Assembly (NCBI GenBank): GCA_964432595.1
Contig: CAYSOF010000002.1
Coordinates: 372,001 to 436,000 of the forward strand
DNA: 64,000 nt
Source: DASYLJ01 sp964432595
GTDB lineage: Bacteria; Desulfobacterota; Binatia; DP-6
Direction of reading: 5' to 3'
The first letter of the stretch is position 1. Each line of letters begins with the position of its first letter. Below, piece by piece: positions 1 through 7,990 of this stretch. A program made the position numbers and the translations under genes. Under the pieces are notes generated by a model. It saw nothing but the letters and a program-made list of their open reading frames with translations, made no database searches and was not told the origin of the DNA.

Positions 1-640
1 CGACCAGCGACGCGAGCGTCACGGCCTGATTGGTGTCGAGACCAAGCGCCGCAGCGCGGCTCTGCATCTCGCTGGTGAAGACGTGGCGGAAGCGGCGCAC
101 CATGGTCCGCAGGATCCGATCGGCGGACGTGCCCGGCGGGAACGCGTACGTGTCGGGGAAGAGGTAGCCTTCGGCTCCCGCCTCGGGCAGGCCCTCGGAA
201 GCGAGGAAGGCGGGATCGTTCAGCACCGCGAGCAGCTCGTCCTGTGTGCCGAAGCCCGCCGCGGCGAGGAGGGTCACCGTCTCGCGCGCCGTCAGCCCTT
301 CGGGCACCGTCACCATCTGCGACGGGTCCGGCGGTCCGGTGAACCGCGCGAGCAGCTCGAGCGGTGTCAGCGGCCGCGTCACGAGGTAGACGCCAGAGCG
401 CACGTCGCGGTCCTCGCCGGTCAGCCGGGCCCACGCGATCAGCGGCAGGGGGTGACGCAGCAGCCCGTGCGCCGTCAGCTCGCGAGCGACCGTCGAGAAG
501 CCGCTGCCTTCGCGCACCTCCACCGTCAGCGGTTCCGTGATCGCGGGGCCGGGTCGATTGAGGAACACGGCCACGGCGCCCACGCCGACCAACGCCGCCA
601 TCGTCACGGCGGCGACCAGCGATGCGAGCCGGCGGATCAC
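1..640 (-). CDS. mltG: Endolytic murein transglycosylase MltG (C-terminus beyond window edge)
   Basis: MltG cleaves nascent glycan strands at the inner membrane and sets peptidoglycan chain length. The reading frame runs off the left edge, so only the N-terminal ~213 residues are present. It has a short N-terminal membrane anchor (about residues 5-25), a LysM-like region, and the family signature EGYLFPDTY at about residues 155-163. The window ends at LASLV, just before the position where the family carries its catalytic Glu, so activity cannot be judged. It starts with GTG at 640, which overlaps the ruvX stop by four bases (GTGA). This indicates translational coupling with ruvX, a common neighbour of mltG in bacteria. 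Confidence 0.9.
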   Translation of the reverse strand, partial: MIRRLASLVAAVTMAALVGVGAVAVFLNRPGPAITEPLTVEVREGSGFSTVARELTAHGLLRHPLPLIAWARLTGEDRDVRSGVYLVTRPLTPLELLARFTGPPDPSQMVTVPEGLTARETVTLLAAAGFGTQDELLAVLNDPAFLASEGLPEAGAEGYLFPDTYAFPPGTSADRILRTMVRRFRHVFTSEMQSRAAALGLDTNQAVTLASLV

Positions 641-1044
641 GATGCGCGCAGGTACGACTCGAGGATGATGGCGGCGGCTTCCTGGTCTATCAGCTGCCGG
701 CGTCGGCCGGGCCGGACGTTGGCCGCGCGCAACGCCTCCTCGGCCTCGACGCTGGTCAGGCGCTCGTCCCACAGGGCGACCGGCAGGGCCAGGTGGTTTT
801 CGACCTTCGCCGCGAAGGCCCGCACCTTGGCTGCCTGCGGGCCCTCGCTGCCGTTCATGTTGAGCGGCAGTCCGACGACGATCCGCGCCGGCGTGAATGG
901 GGCCAGCATGCGTGCAATCGCTTCCAGATCGCGGACCCCACCCACGCGCCTCACGACGCCGATCCCGCGGGCCGTCATGCCGAGCTCGTCGCTGACGGCG
1001 ACCCCGATCCGGGCATCGCCCACGTCCAGCGCGGCCGTGCGCAT
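637..1044 (-). CDS. ruvX: Putative Holliday junction resolvase RuvX/YqgF
   Basis: RNase H-fold nuclease of the YqgF family, linked to 16S rRNA 5'-end processing and proposed for Holliday junction resolution. The 135-residue protein starting at MRTAALDVGD matches the family's usual length of 130-150. Family blocks are visible: DVGDARIGVAVSD (residues 7-19), VGLPLNMNGSEG (57-68), WDERLTS (92-98) and DQEAAAIIL (120-128), which carry the acidic active-site residues. A longer in-frame start at 1107 would add 21 unconserved residues and is rejected. The next gene upstream is divergent, so promoters for both should lie within 1045-1136. Confidence 0.93.
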   Translation of the reverse strand: MRTAALDVGDARIGVAVSDELGMTARGIGVVRRVGGVRDLEAIARMLAPFTPARIVVGLPLNMNGSEGPQAAKVRAFAAKVENHLALPVALWDERLTSVEAEEALRAANVRPGRRRQLIDQEAAAIILESYLRAS

Positions 1045-1136
1045 CGGCCGGTCGTAACACCCGACCGGCGGGGCCGCAAATATTTCAGACCGCACCTCAA
1101 GTCGCACAGGGTGTCGACCGAAACTCTCAGAGGACC

Positions 1137-2780
1137 ATGCCCTCCGGACTGAACGGCCGACGCGCCCTGATCCGCTTCCTGCAGCGGATCGGCGCGATCA
1201 CGAGCGCGGACGCGCCCGATCTCGAGGCGTTGCCCGACGCCGAGCTGTCGGCGGCCCTCGAGCGGACGAGCGGCCTGGACCCCGCCGGCCTCGTCGACCG
1301 GCTGGTCGGCGAGCTGCGGATCGAGCGCTTCGACCCGGCGACCCTCGACCCGACGGTCGCCGCGGAGCTGCCGGCCGAGCTGGCGCGCCGACACGGCCTC
1401 GTGCTCGTTCGGCTGGCGGAGCGCTCGGCCCACGTCGCGATGGCCAACCCGCTCGATCTCGACGCGCTGAAGGAGGTGGAGCTCGCGGTTCGTCGTCGAA
1501 CGCTGGCCCTCGTGGCGACGCCGGCCGAGATTCGGGCGGCGCAGGACGCCGTCTACCCGCCGGGGCCCGAAACGTCGCCGGCGCCCGAGCCCGTGGCTCC
1601 GCCGCCGGTCGAGCCCGATGCCGCCGTCATGACCGTGGTCCGCGCCTGCATGGACCGCATCGACGAGGTCGAGCGCCGGCTCGAGCGCGAGACGCTGCCG
1701 CCGCCGCCCGATCCGGGATTGGCCGCGCGTTTCGCCGCGCTCGAGGCGGCGACGCAGTCGCTGCGCGACGCGATGGCGGCGGTCGAGGACCGGCAGCGCG
1801 ACGACCTGGCGCGCATCGCCGCCGACCTGGACGCGCTCGTCGCGGCCCAGGGCGCCGCGCAGCAGCAGCTCCACGACACGCAGCGCGAGGTCGTCGACGT
1901 GGCGGTCCGTCGCGTCGGCGAGGTGCTCCAGCCGCGGCTCGACGAGCTGGCCGCGGGTACGCTCGCGGCCGCCGACCGCGCGGATCGCGCGCAGCGGACG
2001 GCCGACGGGGTCGTGCTCCTCCTCGACGAGCTGCGGACCGCCTCGGCCGGGGTGGATCAGCTCGCGCCGCTCCGCGACGACATCGACGCCGTCCGCGTCG
2101 AGCAGGTGGCCCGCCTCCTGCCGATCGACGAGGCGCTGACGGCGCTCGCCGACGCGCAGGCTGCACAAGGCGCCGAGCTGGCGCGCGTCGCCCAGCAGGC
2201 CGAAGCGCTGGTGCGTCGCACCGACGGCTGGGCCGCCGCGAGCGAGCTGCGCGGGCTCGAGGCCGAGGTGATGGCGCTGGCGGCGCAGCTGCACCGGACG
2301 GCACAGGGCGTGGAATGGGCGCGCGCCGGCCTGGCCGAGGCGCGCACCGACGTCGGCCGTGCCCGCGAGCTCGCCGAGGGCGCACGGCGCGTCGCCGAAG
2401 CGGCGCCGACGGCGACGGCGCTCGAATCGATGCGCGACACGCTCGACGCCCGCCTCCGTCAGGTCGCGACTCAGGTCGCCCGCTACGAGACCGGCCTTGG
2501 CCGCATGTCCGGCGCACAGGCGGAGCTCGAAGAGGCGCTCGGGCGCGTGCGTGCGATCGCCGAGGAGAGCCGTCGCCTGACCGGCACCATGGCGACGATC
2601 GAACGCACGTCGGCCATCGAGGCCGCGCTGGCGATGCTCCGTGCCGAGGTGAATCGCGTCGCCGCGATCGTCGATGCCCCGGCGCCCTCGCTGCTCGCAA
2701 CCGTTTGTGGTTTCGCTTGGCGCGGAGCGCTCGATGCGCTGCGAACCGTGCGTTGGGTCGTCTCTCTGGGCCGGGCGTGA
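1137..2780 (+). CDS. MshEN/GspE N-terminal-like domain protein with long coiled coil
   Basis: The 547-residue protein has two parts. Residues 1-140 resemble the MshEN (GspE N-terminal) fold found at the N-terminus of type II secretion and type IV pilus ATPases: LIRFLQRIGAIT, a hydrophobic HGLVLVRL block, VAMANPLDLDALKEVELAV, and a final IRAAQDAVYP. A Pro-rich hinge (145-160) leads into about 350 residues of Ala/Glu/Arg/Asp-rich heptad sequence, a predicted long coiled coil. The last ~30 residues are hydrophobic with Trp and Arg and may contact membrane. No ATPase motifs are present, so it is not a GspE. MshEN domains can bind cyclic di-GMP, but the residue pattern is not clear here. AGAGGA lies just before the ATG. 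Function unknown. Confidence 0.75.
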   Translation: MPSGLNGRRALIRFLQRIGAITSADAPDLEALPDAELSAALERTSGLDPAGLVDRLVGELRIERFDPATLDPTVAAELPAELARRHGLVLVRLAERSAHVAMANPLDLDALKEVELAVRRRTLALVATPAEIRAAQDAVYPPGPETSPAPEPVAPPPVEPDAAVMTVVRACMDRIDEVERRLERETLPPPPDPGLAARFAALEAATQSLRDAMAAVEDRQRDDLARIAADLDALVAAQGAAQQQLHDTQREVVDVAVRRVGEVLQPRLDELAAGTLAAADRADRAQRTADGVVLLLDELRTASAGVDQLAPLRDDIDAVRVEQVARLLPIDEALTALADAQAAQGAELARVAQQAEALVRRTDGWAAASELRGLEAEVMALAAQLHRTAQGVEWARAGLAEARTDVGRARELAEGARRVAEAAPTATALESMRDTLDARLRQVATQVARYETGLGRMSGAQAELEEALGRVRAIAEESRRLTGTMATIERTSAIEAALAMLRAEVNRVAAIVDAPAPSLLATVCGFAWRGALDALRTVRWVVSLGRA

Positions 2781-2835
2781 GTGCGAGAAAATGGGTATTG
2801 CAATTGCACGATTCGCTCGTTCTCAGGTCAAAGCA

Positions 2836-2864
2836 TTGACATCCGTTGCCACCTTTGGTTACTT
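2836..2864 (+). promoter_or_regulatory. Candidate sigma-70-type promoter of the M23 peptidase gene
   Basis: A perfect TTGACA (2836-2841) lies in an unusually AT-rich stretch. It is followed after 17 bases by a weak -10 candidate, TTACTT. The block ATTGACATC recurs in the candidate promoter of the Cys-rich gene near 28.4 kb. An 8-bp palindrome, GCAATTGC, lies upstream near 2800. The -10 is poor, so the exact start point is uncertain. Confidence 0.4.
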
Positions 2865-2942
2865 GCGCCCGCCGCAAAAATTTCAGTTCGTGATTGACCT
2901 GTGTCGCGTTCCCCAGCGCGACCGGATCGGAGGACCGACACC

Positions 2943-4496
2943 GTGTCGAGACGCCGAAGCCTAGTCGGGGCTCTGCCTCGCACCACGAGGCAGATGATCC
3001 TGTTGCTTTGTGTGACCTCTCTCGTGCTGCCGTCGCTGTCGTTCGCGGCAAAGCGCACGACGCTCAAACGAACCGCCAAGCCCACGGCGAAGCCGGTGGC
3101 CAAGGTGGCTCCGAAGAAGGTCGCCACCGCGAAGCGCACCGTCTCTCGGTCGACGAGCAAGTCCTCGAGCCGGGTCCCGCAAAAGGTTTCGCGCAAGGCG
3201 ACGGTGAAGGCGTCCACGAAGGTCGTCCGCGGTCGTCGCGTCACCACGCTGCTCAACCGATCGGGCCGGACCACCAAGGTCGCGCGCTCGTCGGCCCGGC
3301 GTCGGGTGGTACGGCGTACCGTTCCGGTCGACACCGGCCCGGCTCCATATGGAACGCGCGGGACGGTGGACGAGCACGTCCACGTGCGTAAGGGCGACAC
3401 GCTCGAGCGCATCATCGCGGTGCGCGGCATCGGCGTCTCGGGCGCTCGACGCTGGCTGAGCGCGGCCGAGGGGGTCTACGACTTCCGCAAGGTGCGCCCG
3501 CAGCGCGGCGTCACGCTCCGCTTCGACCGCGCGACGCGCCAGCTCGAGGCGGTCCGCTACGAGGTCGACGACAGCTCGCTGCTCGTCCTCGAGCGCGACG
3601 GCGAGCAGATCAACGCGCGCCTCGAGGCCCTGCCGTACTTCCACGAGGTGCGCGGCATCGCGGGCCGCATCGACCGCGGCCTCCGCGAGGACACGATCGA
3701 CGCGGGGGTGCCGGCGCCGATCGCCGCCGCGCTCGCCGACATCTTCGCGTGGGACGTGGACGTCGAGGACGGCCTCGTGCCCGGCGACGAGTTCCGCGTC
3801 ATCTACGAGAACCTGTGGGAGGCCGGTCGCACCGAGCCGCTCACCGGCCAGATCATCGGCGCCGAGATCGTCTCCGGCGGCCGCACGCTGACGGCGCTGC
3901 TGTTCGAGGACGACGAGGGCGCCGGCTACTACCGTCCCGACGGCCAGGCCTGGTCCCGTACCTATCTGCGCTATCCCGTCGCCTTCACCGAGATCAGCTC
4001 GGGTTTCTCCGAGTGGCGCATGCATCCCGTGCTCCATCGCGGACGCCCGCATCGCGGCGTCGACCTCGCGGCGCCGCACGGCACGCCGGTGCGCGCCGCC
4101 GCGAACGGCTGGGTGAGCGAGACGGGGTGGCTCGGCGGGCTCGGCAAGGCCGTCCGCCTCCAGCATCCCGACGACATGTCGACGACGTACGGCCACCTCT
4201 CGGAGATCGCCCCCGGCATCGGCGAGGGGACGTCCGTCGAGCGCGGCCAGGTGATCGGCTGGGTCGGCTCGACCGGCCTCGCCACCGGCCCGCACCTCCA
4301 CTACGAGATCGCCCACCTCGGCGGACAGATGGATCCCCTGCAGGTGAACGTGCCCGTGGAGGCGTCCGTCGCCGAGCCGCTCCGTCGTCGCTTCGAGCGC
4401 GTGCGCTCGACGGTGACGCAGCAGCTGGCCAGCCTGCCCGAGACCGATACGCCGGTCGTGCTGACGCTGTCGTCGAACGTCTATCGGGCGGAGTAG
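2943..4496 (+). CDS. Secreted M23 (LytM-type) peptidoglycan endopeptidase
   Basis: Zinc metallopeptidase that cuts peptide cross-bridges in peptidoglycan. The chosen GTG start at 2943 follows GGAGGA with 8-base spacing; an ATG at 2901 has no such site. A signal segment (ILLLCVTSLVLPSLSFA, about residues 19-35) precedes ~95 residues rich in Lys, Arg, Ser and Thr, likely an extended basic linker that binds wall or DNA polyanions. A LysM/OapA-like region follows (HVHVRKGDTLERII). The C-terminal M23 domain has HRGVDLAAP (about residue 370) and HLHYEI (about 451), giving the HxxxD and HxH metal/catalytic ligands. Catalytic residues are intact, so it is likely an active hydrolase rather than an EnvC/NlpD-type activator. 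Confidence 0.9.
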   Translation: MSRRRSLVGALPRTTRQMILLLCVTSLVLPSLSFAAKRTTLKRTAKPTAKPVAKVAPKKVATAKRTVSRSTSKSSSRVPQKVSRKATVKASTKVVRGRRVTTLLNRSGRTTKVARSSARRRVVRRTVPVDTGPAPYGTRGTVDEHVHVRKGDTLERIIAVRGIGVSGARRWLSAAEGVYDFRKVRPQRGVTLRFDRATRQLEAVRYEVDDSSLLVLERDGEQINARLEALPYFHEVRGIAGRIDRGLREDTIDAGVPAPIAAALADIFAWDVDVEDGLVPGDEFRVIYENLWEAGRTEPLTGQIIGAEIVSGGRTLTALLFEDDEGAGYYRPDGQAWSRTYLRYPVAFTEISSGFSEWRMHPVLHRGRPHRGVDLAAPHGTPVRAAANGWVSETGWLGGLGKAVRLQHPDDMSTTYGHLSEIAPGIGEGTSVERGQVIGWVGSTGLATGPHLHYEIAHLGGQMDPLQVNVPVEASVAEPLRRRFERVRSTVTQQLASLPETDTPVVLTLSSNVYRAE

Positions 4497-4509
4497 CGTC
4501 ACGCGCTAT

Positions 4510-5295
4510 CTGGACGGCCCGCGACCGCGACTCTTCGCGCACCGCGGGGCGTCGGGCGTCTGCCCCGAAAACACGCTCGAGTCGTTCGCGGCCGGGCTCG
4601 CCGCCGGCGCCGAGCGCCTCGAGCTCGACGTCCACGCGACGGCCGACGGCCACGTGGTCGTGCTGCACGACCCGCTGGTCGACCGCACGACGGACGGCAG
4701 CGGCCCCGTTCGCGCCTTGACGCTCGACGCCCTGCAGCGGCTCGACGCCGGCGCGCGCTTCACGGCGCCGGACGGTACGCAGCCGTTTCGCGGGCGCGGC
4801 ATCCGGGTTCCGACGCTCGACGCGCTCCTGGCGGCGCATCCCGACGTGCCGCTCAACATCGAGATCAAGCAGGACGCGCCGGCGATCGAGGGCGCGGTCC
4901 TCGCGGTGCTCGACCGGCACGGCGCGCGCGAGCGGACGCTGCTGGCCGCCGAGCACATCCACATCATGGAGCGCATCCGCGCTGCGGCGCCCGACATGCT
5001 CACGGGCTCCGCGTCGACGGAGGTGGCCGACTTCGTCTTCCGCCTGCGCGAGGGACGCCTGGCCGACTACCGCCCCGTCGGCGTCGCGCTGCAGGTGCCG
5101 CCGTCGTTCGGCGACATCGAGATCGTCACGACGGAGTCGGTGCGCGCCGCGCACGACCTCGGCCTCGAGGTGCACGTCTGGACGATCAACGACGCCGAGG
5201 AGATCGAGCGCCTGCTCGACCTCGACGTCGACGCCATCATGACCGACCTGCCGGCGATGGCGATGGACGTGTACCGCCGCCGCGGCGTCCGTTAG
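4510..5295 (+). CDS. Glycerophosphodiester phosphodiesterase (start codon non-standard)
   Basis: Hydrolyses glycerophosphodiesters to glycerol-3-phosphate and an alcohol. The GDPD signature is near-complete: FAHRGASGVCPENT at the N-terminus, ELDVHATADGHVVVLHD, EIKQD in the middle, and VHVWTINDAEE with DAIMTDLP at the C-terminus. The catalytic HRG...PEN segment lies upstream of the first ATG/GTG/TTG in this frame (GTG 4654). The frame opens only after a TGA at 4462-4464 and has no standard start before the motif. CTG at 4510 is the best candidate, giving 261 residues. The stop lies 4 bases into the convergent phosphatase gene. Family call firm, start uncertain. Confidence 0.85.
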   Translation: MDGPRPRLFAHRGASGVCPENTLESFAAGLAAGAERLELDVHATADGHVVVLHDPLVDRTTDGSGPVRALTLDALQRLDAGARFTAPDGTQPFRGRGIRVPTLDALLAAHPDVPLNIEIKQDAPAIEGAVLAVLDRHGARERTLLAAEHIHIMERIRAAAPDMLTGSASTEVADFVFRLREGRLADYRPVGVALQVPPSFGDIEIVTTESVRAAHDLGLEVHVWTINDAEEIERLLDLDVDAIMTDLPAMAMDVYRRRGVR

Positions 5296-6092
5296 CCCTT
5301 CTTCACCGGGCCGACCTGCGCGATCATCTGCATCAGCCCGTCGTGCAGGACGCCGTTCGAGGCGATCATGCCCGGACGCAGCGGCGACTTCTGGTTGAAG
5401 ACGAGCGGCTTGCCGTCGAGACCCGTCACCGTGCCGCCGGCCTCCGTGACGAGGAGCGTGCCGGCGCAGATGTCCCACTCGTTCTTCGGCGTCAGCGTGA
5501 ACGTCGCGTCGCCGTTGCCGGTGGCCAGCTCGGCGAGCTTGAACGCGACGCTGCCCGTGAGCACGACCTTGCAGAGCGGCTTGAACGGATCCCACTCGCC
5601 GCGCTTGTCCTCGGAGCGGCTGGCCATCACCTCGGCCTGCGCGACGTCGCGCTGCGTGCTGACGCGGGCGCGCTCGCCGTTCACCGTCGTGCCCTGGCCC
5701 TTCACCGCGCAGTACAGGCGATCGGCCGCCGGGTTGTACTCGACGGCGACGATCGGTGTTCCCTCTTCGACGAGCGCGATGCAGACGCAGAACTCCGGGA
5801 TGTGCTGCGTGAACTCCTTCGTGCCGTCGAGCGGGTCGACGATCCACGCGCGCCGCTTGCCGAGGCGCTCGGGCGAGTCGGCGGTCTCCTCGGAGAGCCA
5901 GCCGTCGTCGGGGAAGGCGGCGGAGATGAGCTCCTTGATGCGCGCGTTCGACTCGGTGTCGGCCGCGGTGAGCGGGTTGTCGTGGCCCTTCAGGTCGATC
6001 TTGATGTCGGTCTTGTAGTAGCCGCGGATGATCTCGCCGGCCTGCTTGGCGGCGTCGATGGCCACGTCACGCTCGCGGGAGAGGGTCGTCAT
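5292..6092 (-). CDS. Inositol monophosphatase family protein (CysQ/3'(2'),5'-bisphosphate nucleotidase-like)
   Basis: Mg-dependent, Li-sensitive type phosphatase of 266 residues. Metal-site motifs are complete: GWLSEETAD (64-72), WIVDPLDGTKEF (83-94) and EWDICAG (205-211). The Lys-Glu-Phe after DGT and the overall pattern resemble CysQ-type 3'-phosphoadenosine 5'-phosphate phosphatases more than strict inositol monophosphatases, but substrate cannot be fixed from sequence. The ATG at 6092 (MTTLSRERD) is preferred. A longer frame to 6230 adds unconserved residues and runs into the divergent pgpA start. Its 3' end overlaps the glycerophosphodiesterase by four bases. Confidence 0.9.
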   Translation of the reverse strand: MTTLSRERDVAIDAAKQAGEIIRGYYKTDIKIDLKGHDNPLTAADTESNARIKELISAAFPDDGWLSEETADSPERLGKRRAWIVDPLDGTKEFTQHIPEFCVCIALVEEGTPIVAVEYNPAADRLYCAVKGQGTTVNGERARVSTQRDVAQAEVMASRSEDKRGEWDPFKPLCKVVLTGSVAFKLAELATGNGDATFTLTPKNEWDICAGTLLVTEAGGTVTGLDGKPLVFNQKSPLRPGMIASNGVLHDGLMQMIAQVGPVKKG

Positions 6093-6178
6093 CGCCGCTG
6101 CCCGTATCAAGTCCGACAGGGCTTTGAAACCCGCACCATCCTTGACGGAGCGTACGCCAGCCTCTACGGATCGCGGCT

Positions 6179-6640
6179 GTGCGTGCGCTCGCGATGTTCG
6201 TCGCCACGGCGGGTGGCCTTGGCTACGCACCGGTCGCGCCGGGCACGTTCGGGTCGCTCGCCGGCCTCCCGCTCGTGCCGCTGCTCGCCGCGGTCGACGA
6301 CCGCGCGGGGCGTCTCGCGTATGGCGCGGTCGTCGTGCTGCTGCTGGCGGGCGCGGTGTGGGCCGCGGGGCGCGCCGACGAGTTCCTGCCGGGTCACGAC
6401 CACGGGCGCATCGTCATCGACGAGGTGGCCGGCATGATCGTCGGCTCGCTGTTCGTTCCCGCGACGTGGGGCGCGGCGCTGTTGCTCTTCGCGCTCTTCC
6501 GTCTGTTCGACGTCGTGAAACCCTTCCCGGCGAACCGCATCGACCGCGACCTGCCCGGCGGACTCGGCGTCGTCGGCGACGACCTCGTCGCCGGCGTCTA
6601 CGCCGGCGTCGCCTGCCGCCTCGTGCTGGAGCTCACATGA
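6179..6640 (+). CDS. pgpA: Phosphatidylglycerophosphatase A
   Basis: Integral membrane enzyme that dephosphorylates phosphatidylglycerophosphate to phosphatidylglycerol. The 153-residue length is normal. Signatures are clear: GGLGYAPVAPGTFGS (12-26), GRIVIDEVAG (76-85), and FRLFDVVKPFPANRIDR with GGLGVVGDDLVAG (107-139). About four hydrophobic segments are present. It starts at GTG 6179. The stop overlaps the cinA ATG (ATGA, 6637-6640), so the two are probably co-translated. Confidence 0.95.
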   Translation: MRALAMFVATAGGLGYAPVAPGTFGSLAGLPLVPLLAAVDDRAGRLAYGAVVVLLLAGAVWAAGRADEFLPGHDHGRIVIDEVAGMIVGSLFVPATWGAALLLFALFRLFDVVKPFPANRIDRDLPGGLGVVGDDLVAGVYAGVACRLVLELT

Positions 6641-7914
6641 TCGACCGCGCAGTCATCCTCTCCACCGGCGACGAGCTCACCACCGGGCGCATCGTCGACA
6701 CGAACGCCAACTGGCTCGCCGACAAGCTGTTCGAGCTGGGGATCGACGTCGTGTCGGTGCTGACGGTCGGCGACTATCCCGACCGCCTCGAGTGGGCGTG
6801 GCGGCAGGCGCTGTCGCAGGCCGACCTCGTCATCTCGACGGGCGGCATCGGGCCGACGGCGGACGACCTCACGAGCGAGACCGTCGCCCGCGTGCTGGGC
6901 GTGCCGCTCGTCGAGCACGCCGAGTCGGCCGACCGCATCCGCCGCTTCTTCGCGTCGGTCGGGCGCGACATGCCGCTCAACAACCTGCGCCAGGCGCTCA
7001 TCCCGCAGGGCGCGGAGATCGTTCCGAATCCGCTCGGCACCGCGCCCGGCTATCGCGCGTCGGGTGACGGCAAGCACGTCGTCGTCCTGCCCGGCGTGCC
7101 GCGCGAGATGAAGCCGATGGTCGACGACACGGTGATCCCGTGGATCCGCGCGCAGCGCGGGGGCGACGTCTACCTCGCGCGGGTCTTCCAGACGTTCGGC
7201 GTCACCGAGTCGGGGCTCGACGAGCTGGTCGCGGGCGTCGTCGACCCGGCGGAGGGGCGGGTGTCGTTCCGCGCGAGCTTCCCCGAGGTGTCGGTGCGCG
7301 TCGTCGTGCACGGCGAGCCGGCGGCGGCGGAGCGTCGTCTCGTCGAGGTGGGCGACAAGCTGCGCGCGGCGATCGGCGAGTTCTGCTACGGCGAGGGCGC
7401 GGCGACGACGATGGAAGGCGTCGTCGGCGAGCTACTGCGGCAGAAGGGACGCACCGTGGCCACGGGCGAGTCGTGCACCGGCGGCCTCGTGTCGAACCGG
7501 CTGACCAACGTGCCCGGTTCGTCGGCCTATGTCCGCGGCGGCGTCGTCGCGTACGCGAACGAGGCGAAGCAGGCGTTGCTCGGCGTCTCGGAGGCCACGT
7601 TGAAGGCGCATGGGGCGGTGAGCGAGGAGACGGCGGGCGAGATGGCCGTGGGGGCGCGCCGCGCGCTCGGCGCCGACATCGCCGTGTCGACGACCGGGAT
7701 CGCCGGTCCCGACGGGGGGACGAAGGAAAAGCCCGTTGGGACGGTGTGCTTCGGCCTCGCGACCCCCGACGAGACGATCACGATGCGCCACCAGCTGTGG
7801 GGCACGCGCGACTGGGTCAAATTGGTGGCCTCGCAAATCGCGCTCGAGTGGATCCGCCGGCACCTGCTCGGCCTGCCCGTCCGCGAGATGGCCCTCTTCC
7901 GCTCTCGCCGCTGA
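6637..7914 (+). CDS. cinA: CinA family protein (nicotinamide-nucleotide amidohydrolase/competence-damage protein)
   Basis: Two-domain CinA of 425 residues. The N-terminal molybdopterin-binding-like (COG1058) domain has STGDELTTGRIVDTNANWLA and STGGIGPTADDLTSE (about residue 67). The C-terminal PncC-type deamidase domain has TGESCTGGLVSNRLT (about 274) and TTGIAGPDGGTKEKPVGTV (about 351). It recycles nicotinamide mononucleotide and may hydrolyse ADP-ribose. In many bacteria cinA sits beside thpR and recA. Here it is ~7 kb upstream of them, with unrelated genes between. Its start overlaps pgpA. Confidence 0.95.
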   Translation: MIDRAVILSTGDELTTGRIVDTNANWLADKLFELGIDVVSVLTVGDYPDRLEWAWRQALSQADLVISTGGIGPTADDLTSETVARVLGVPLVEHAESADRIRRFFASVGRDMPLNNLRQALIPQGAEIVPNPLGTAPGYRASGDGKHVVVLPGVPREMKPMVDDTVIPWIRAQRGGDVYLARVFQTFGVTESGLDELVAGVVDPAEGRVSFRASFPEVSVRVVVHGEPAAAERRLVEVGDKLRAAIGEFCYGEGAATTMEGVVGELLRQKGRTVATGESCTGGLVSNRLTNVPGSSAYVRGGVVAYANEAKQALLGVSEATLKAHGAVSEETAGEMAVGARRALGADIAVSTTGIAGPDGGTKEKPVGTVCFGLATPDETITMRHQLWGTRDWVKLVASQIALEWIRRHLLGLPVREMALFRSRR

Positions 7915-7952
7915 CGTCCGCGTTTTTCACCTGCCGGCTGCCCTGATAGCTT

Positions 7953-7973
7953 GCGGTTGGATCGATCAACCGC
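7953..7973. repeat. 21-bp perfect dyad upstream of a secreted-protein gene
   Basis: GCGGTTG, a 7-base centre GATCGAT, then CAACCGC form a perfect 7-7-7 inverted repeat. It ends 17 bases before the preferred ATG (7991) of the next gene. It could be an operator or a hairpin in the 5' untranslated region. No T-run follows, so it is a poor intrinsic terminator for cinA. Confidence 0.5.
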
Positions 7974-7990
7974 CGGGTGGAGGTAGGATG

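Noticed and set aside
975..2294. 439-codon minus-strand open frame
   Set aside because: It is antisense to the MshEN/coiled-coil gene, Arg/Gly/His-rich with no domain, as expected for the opposite strand of G+C-rich coding sequence.
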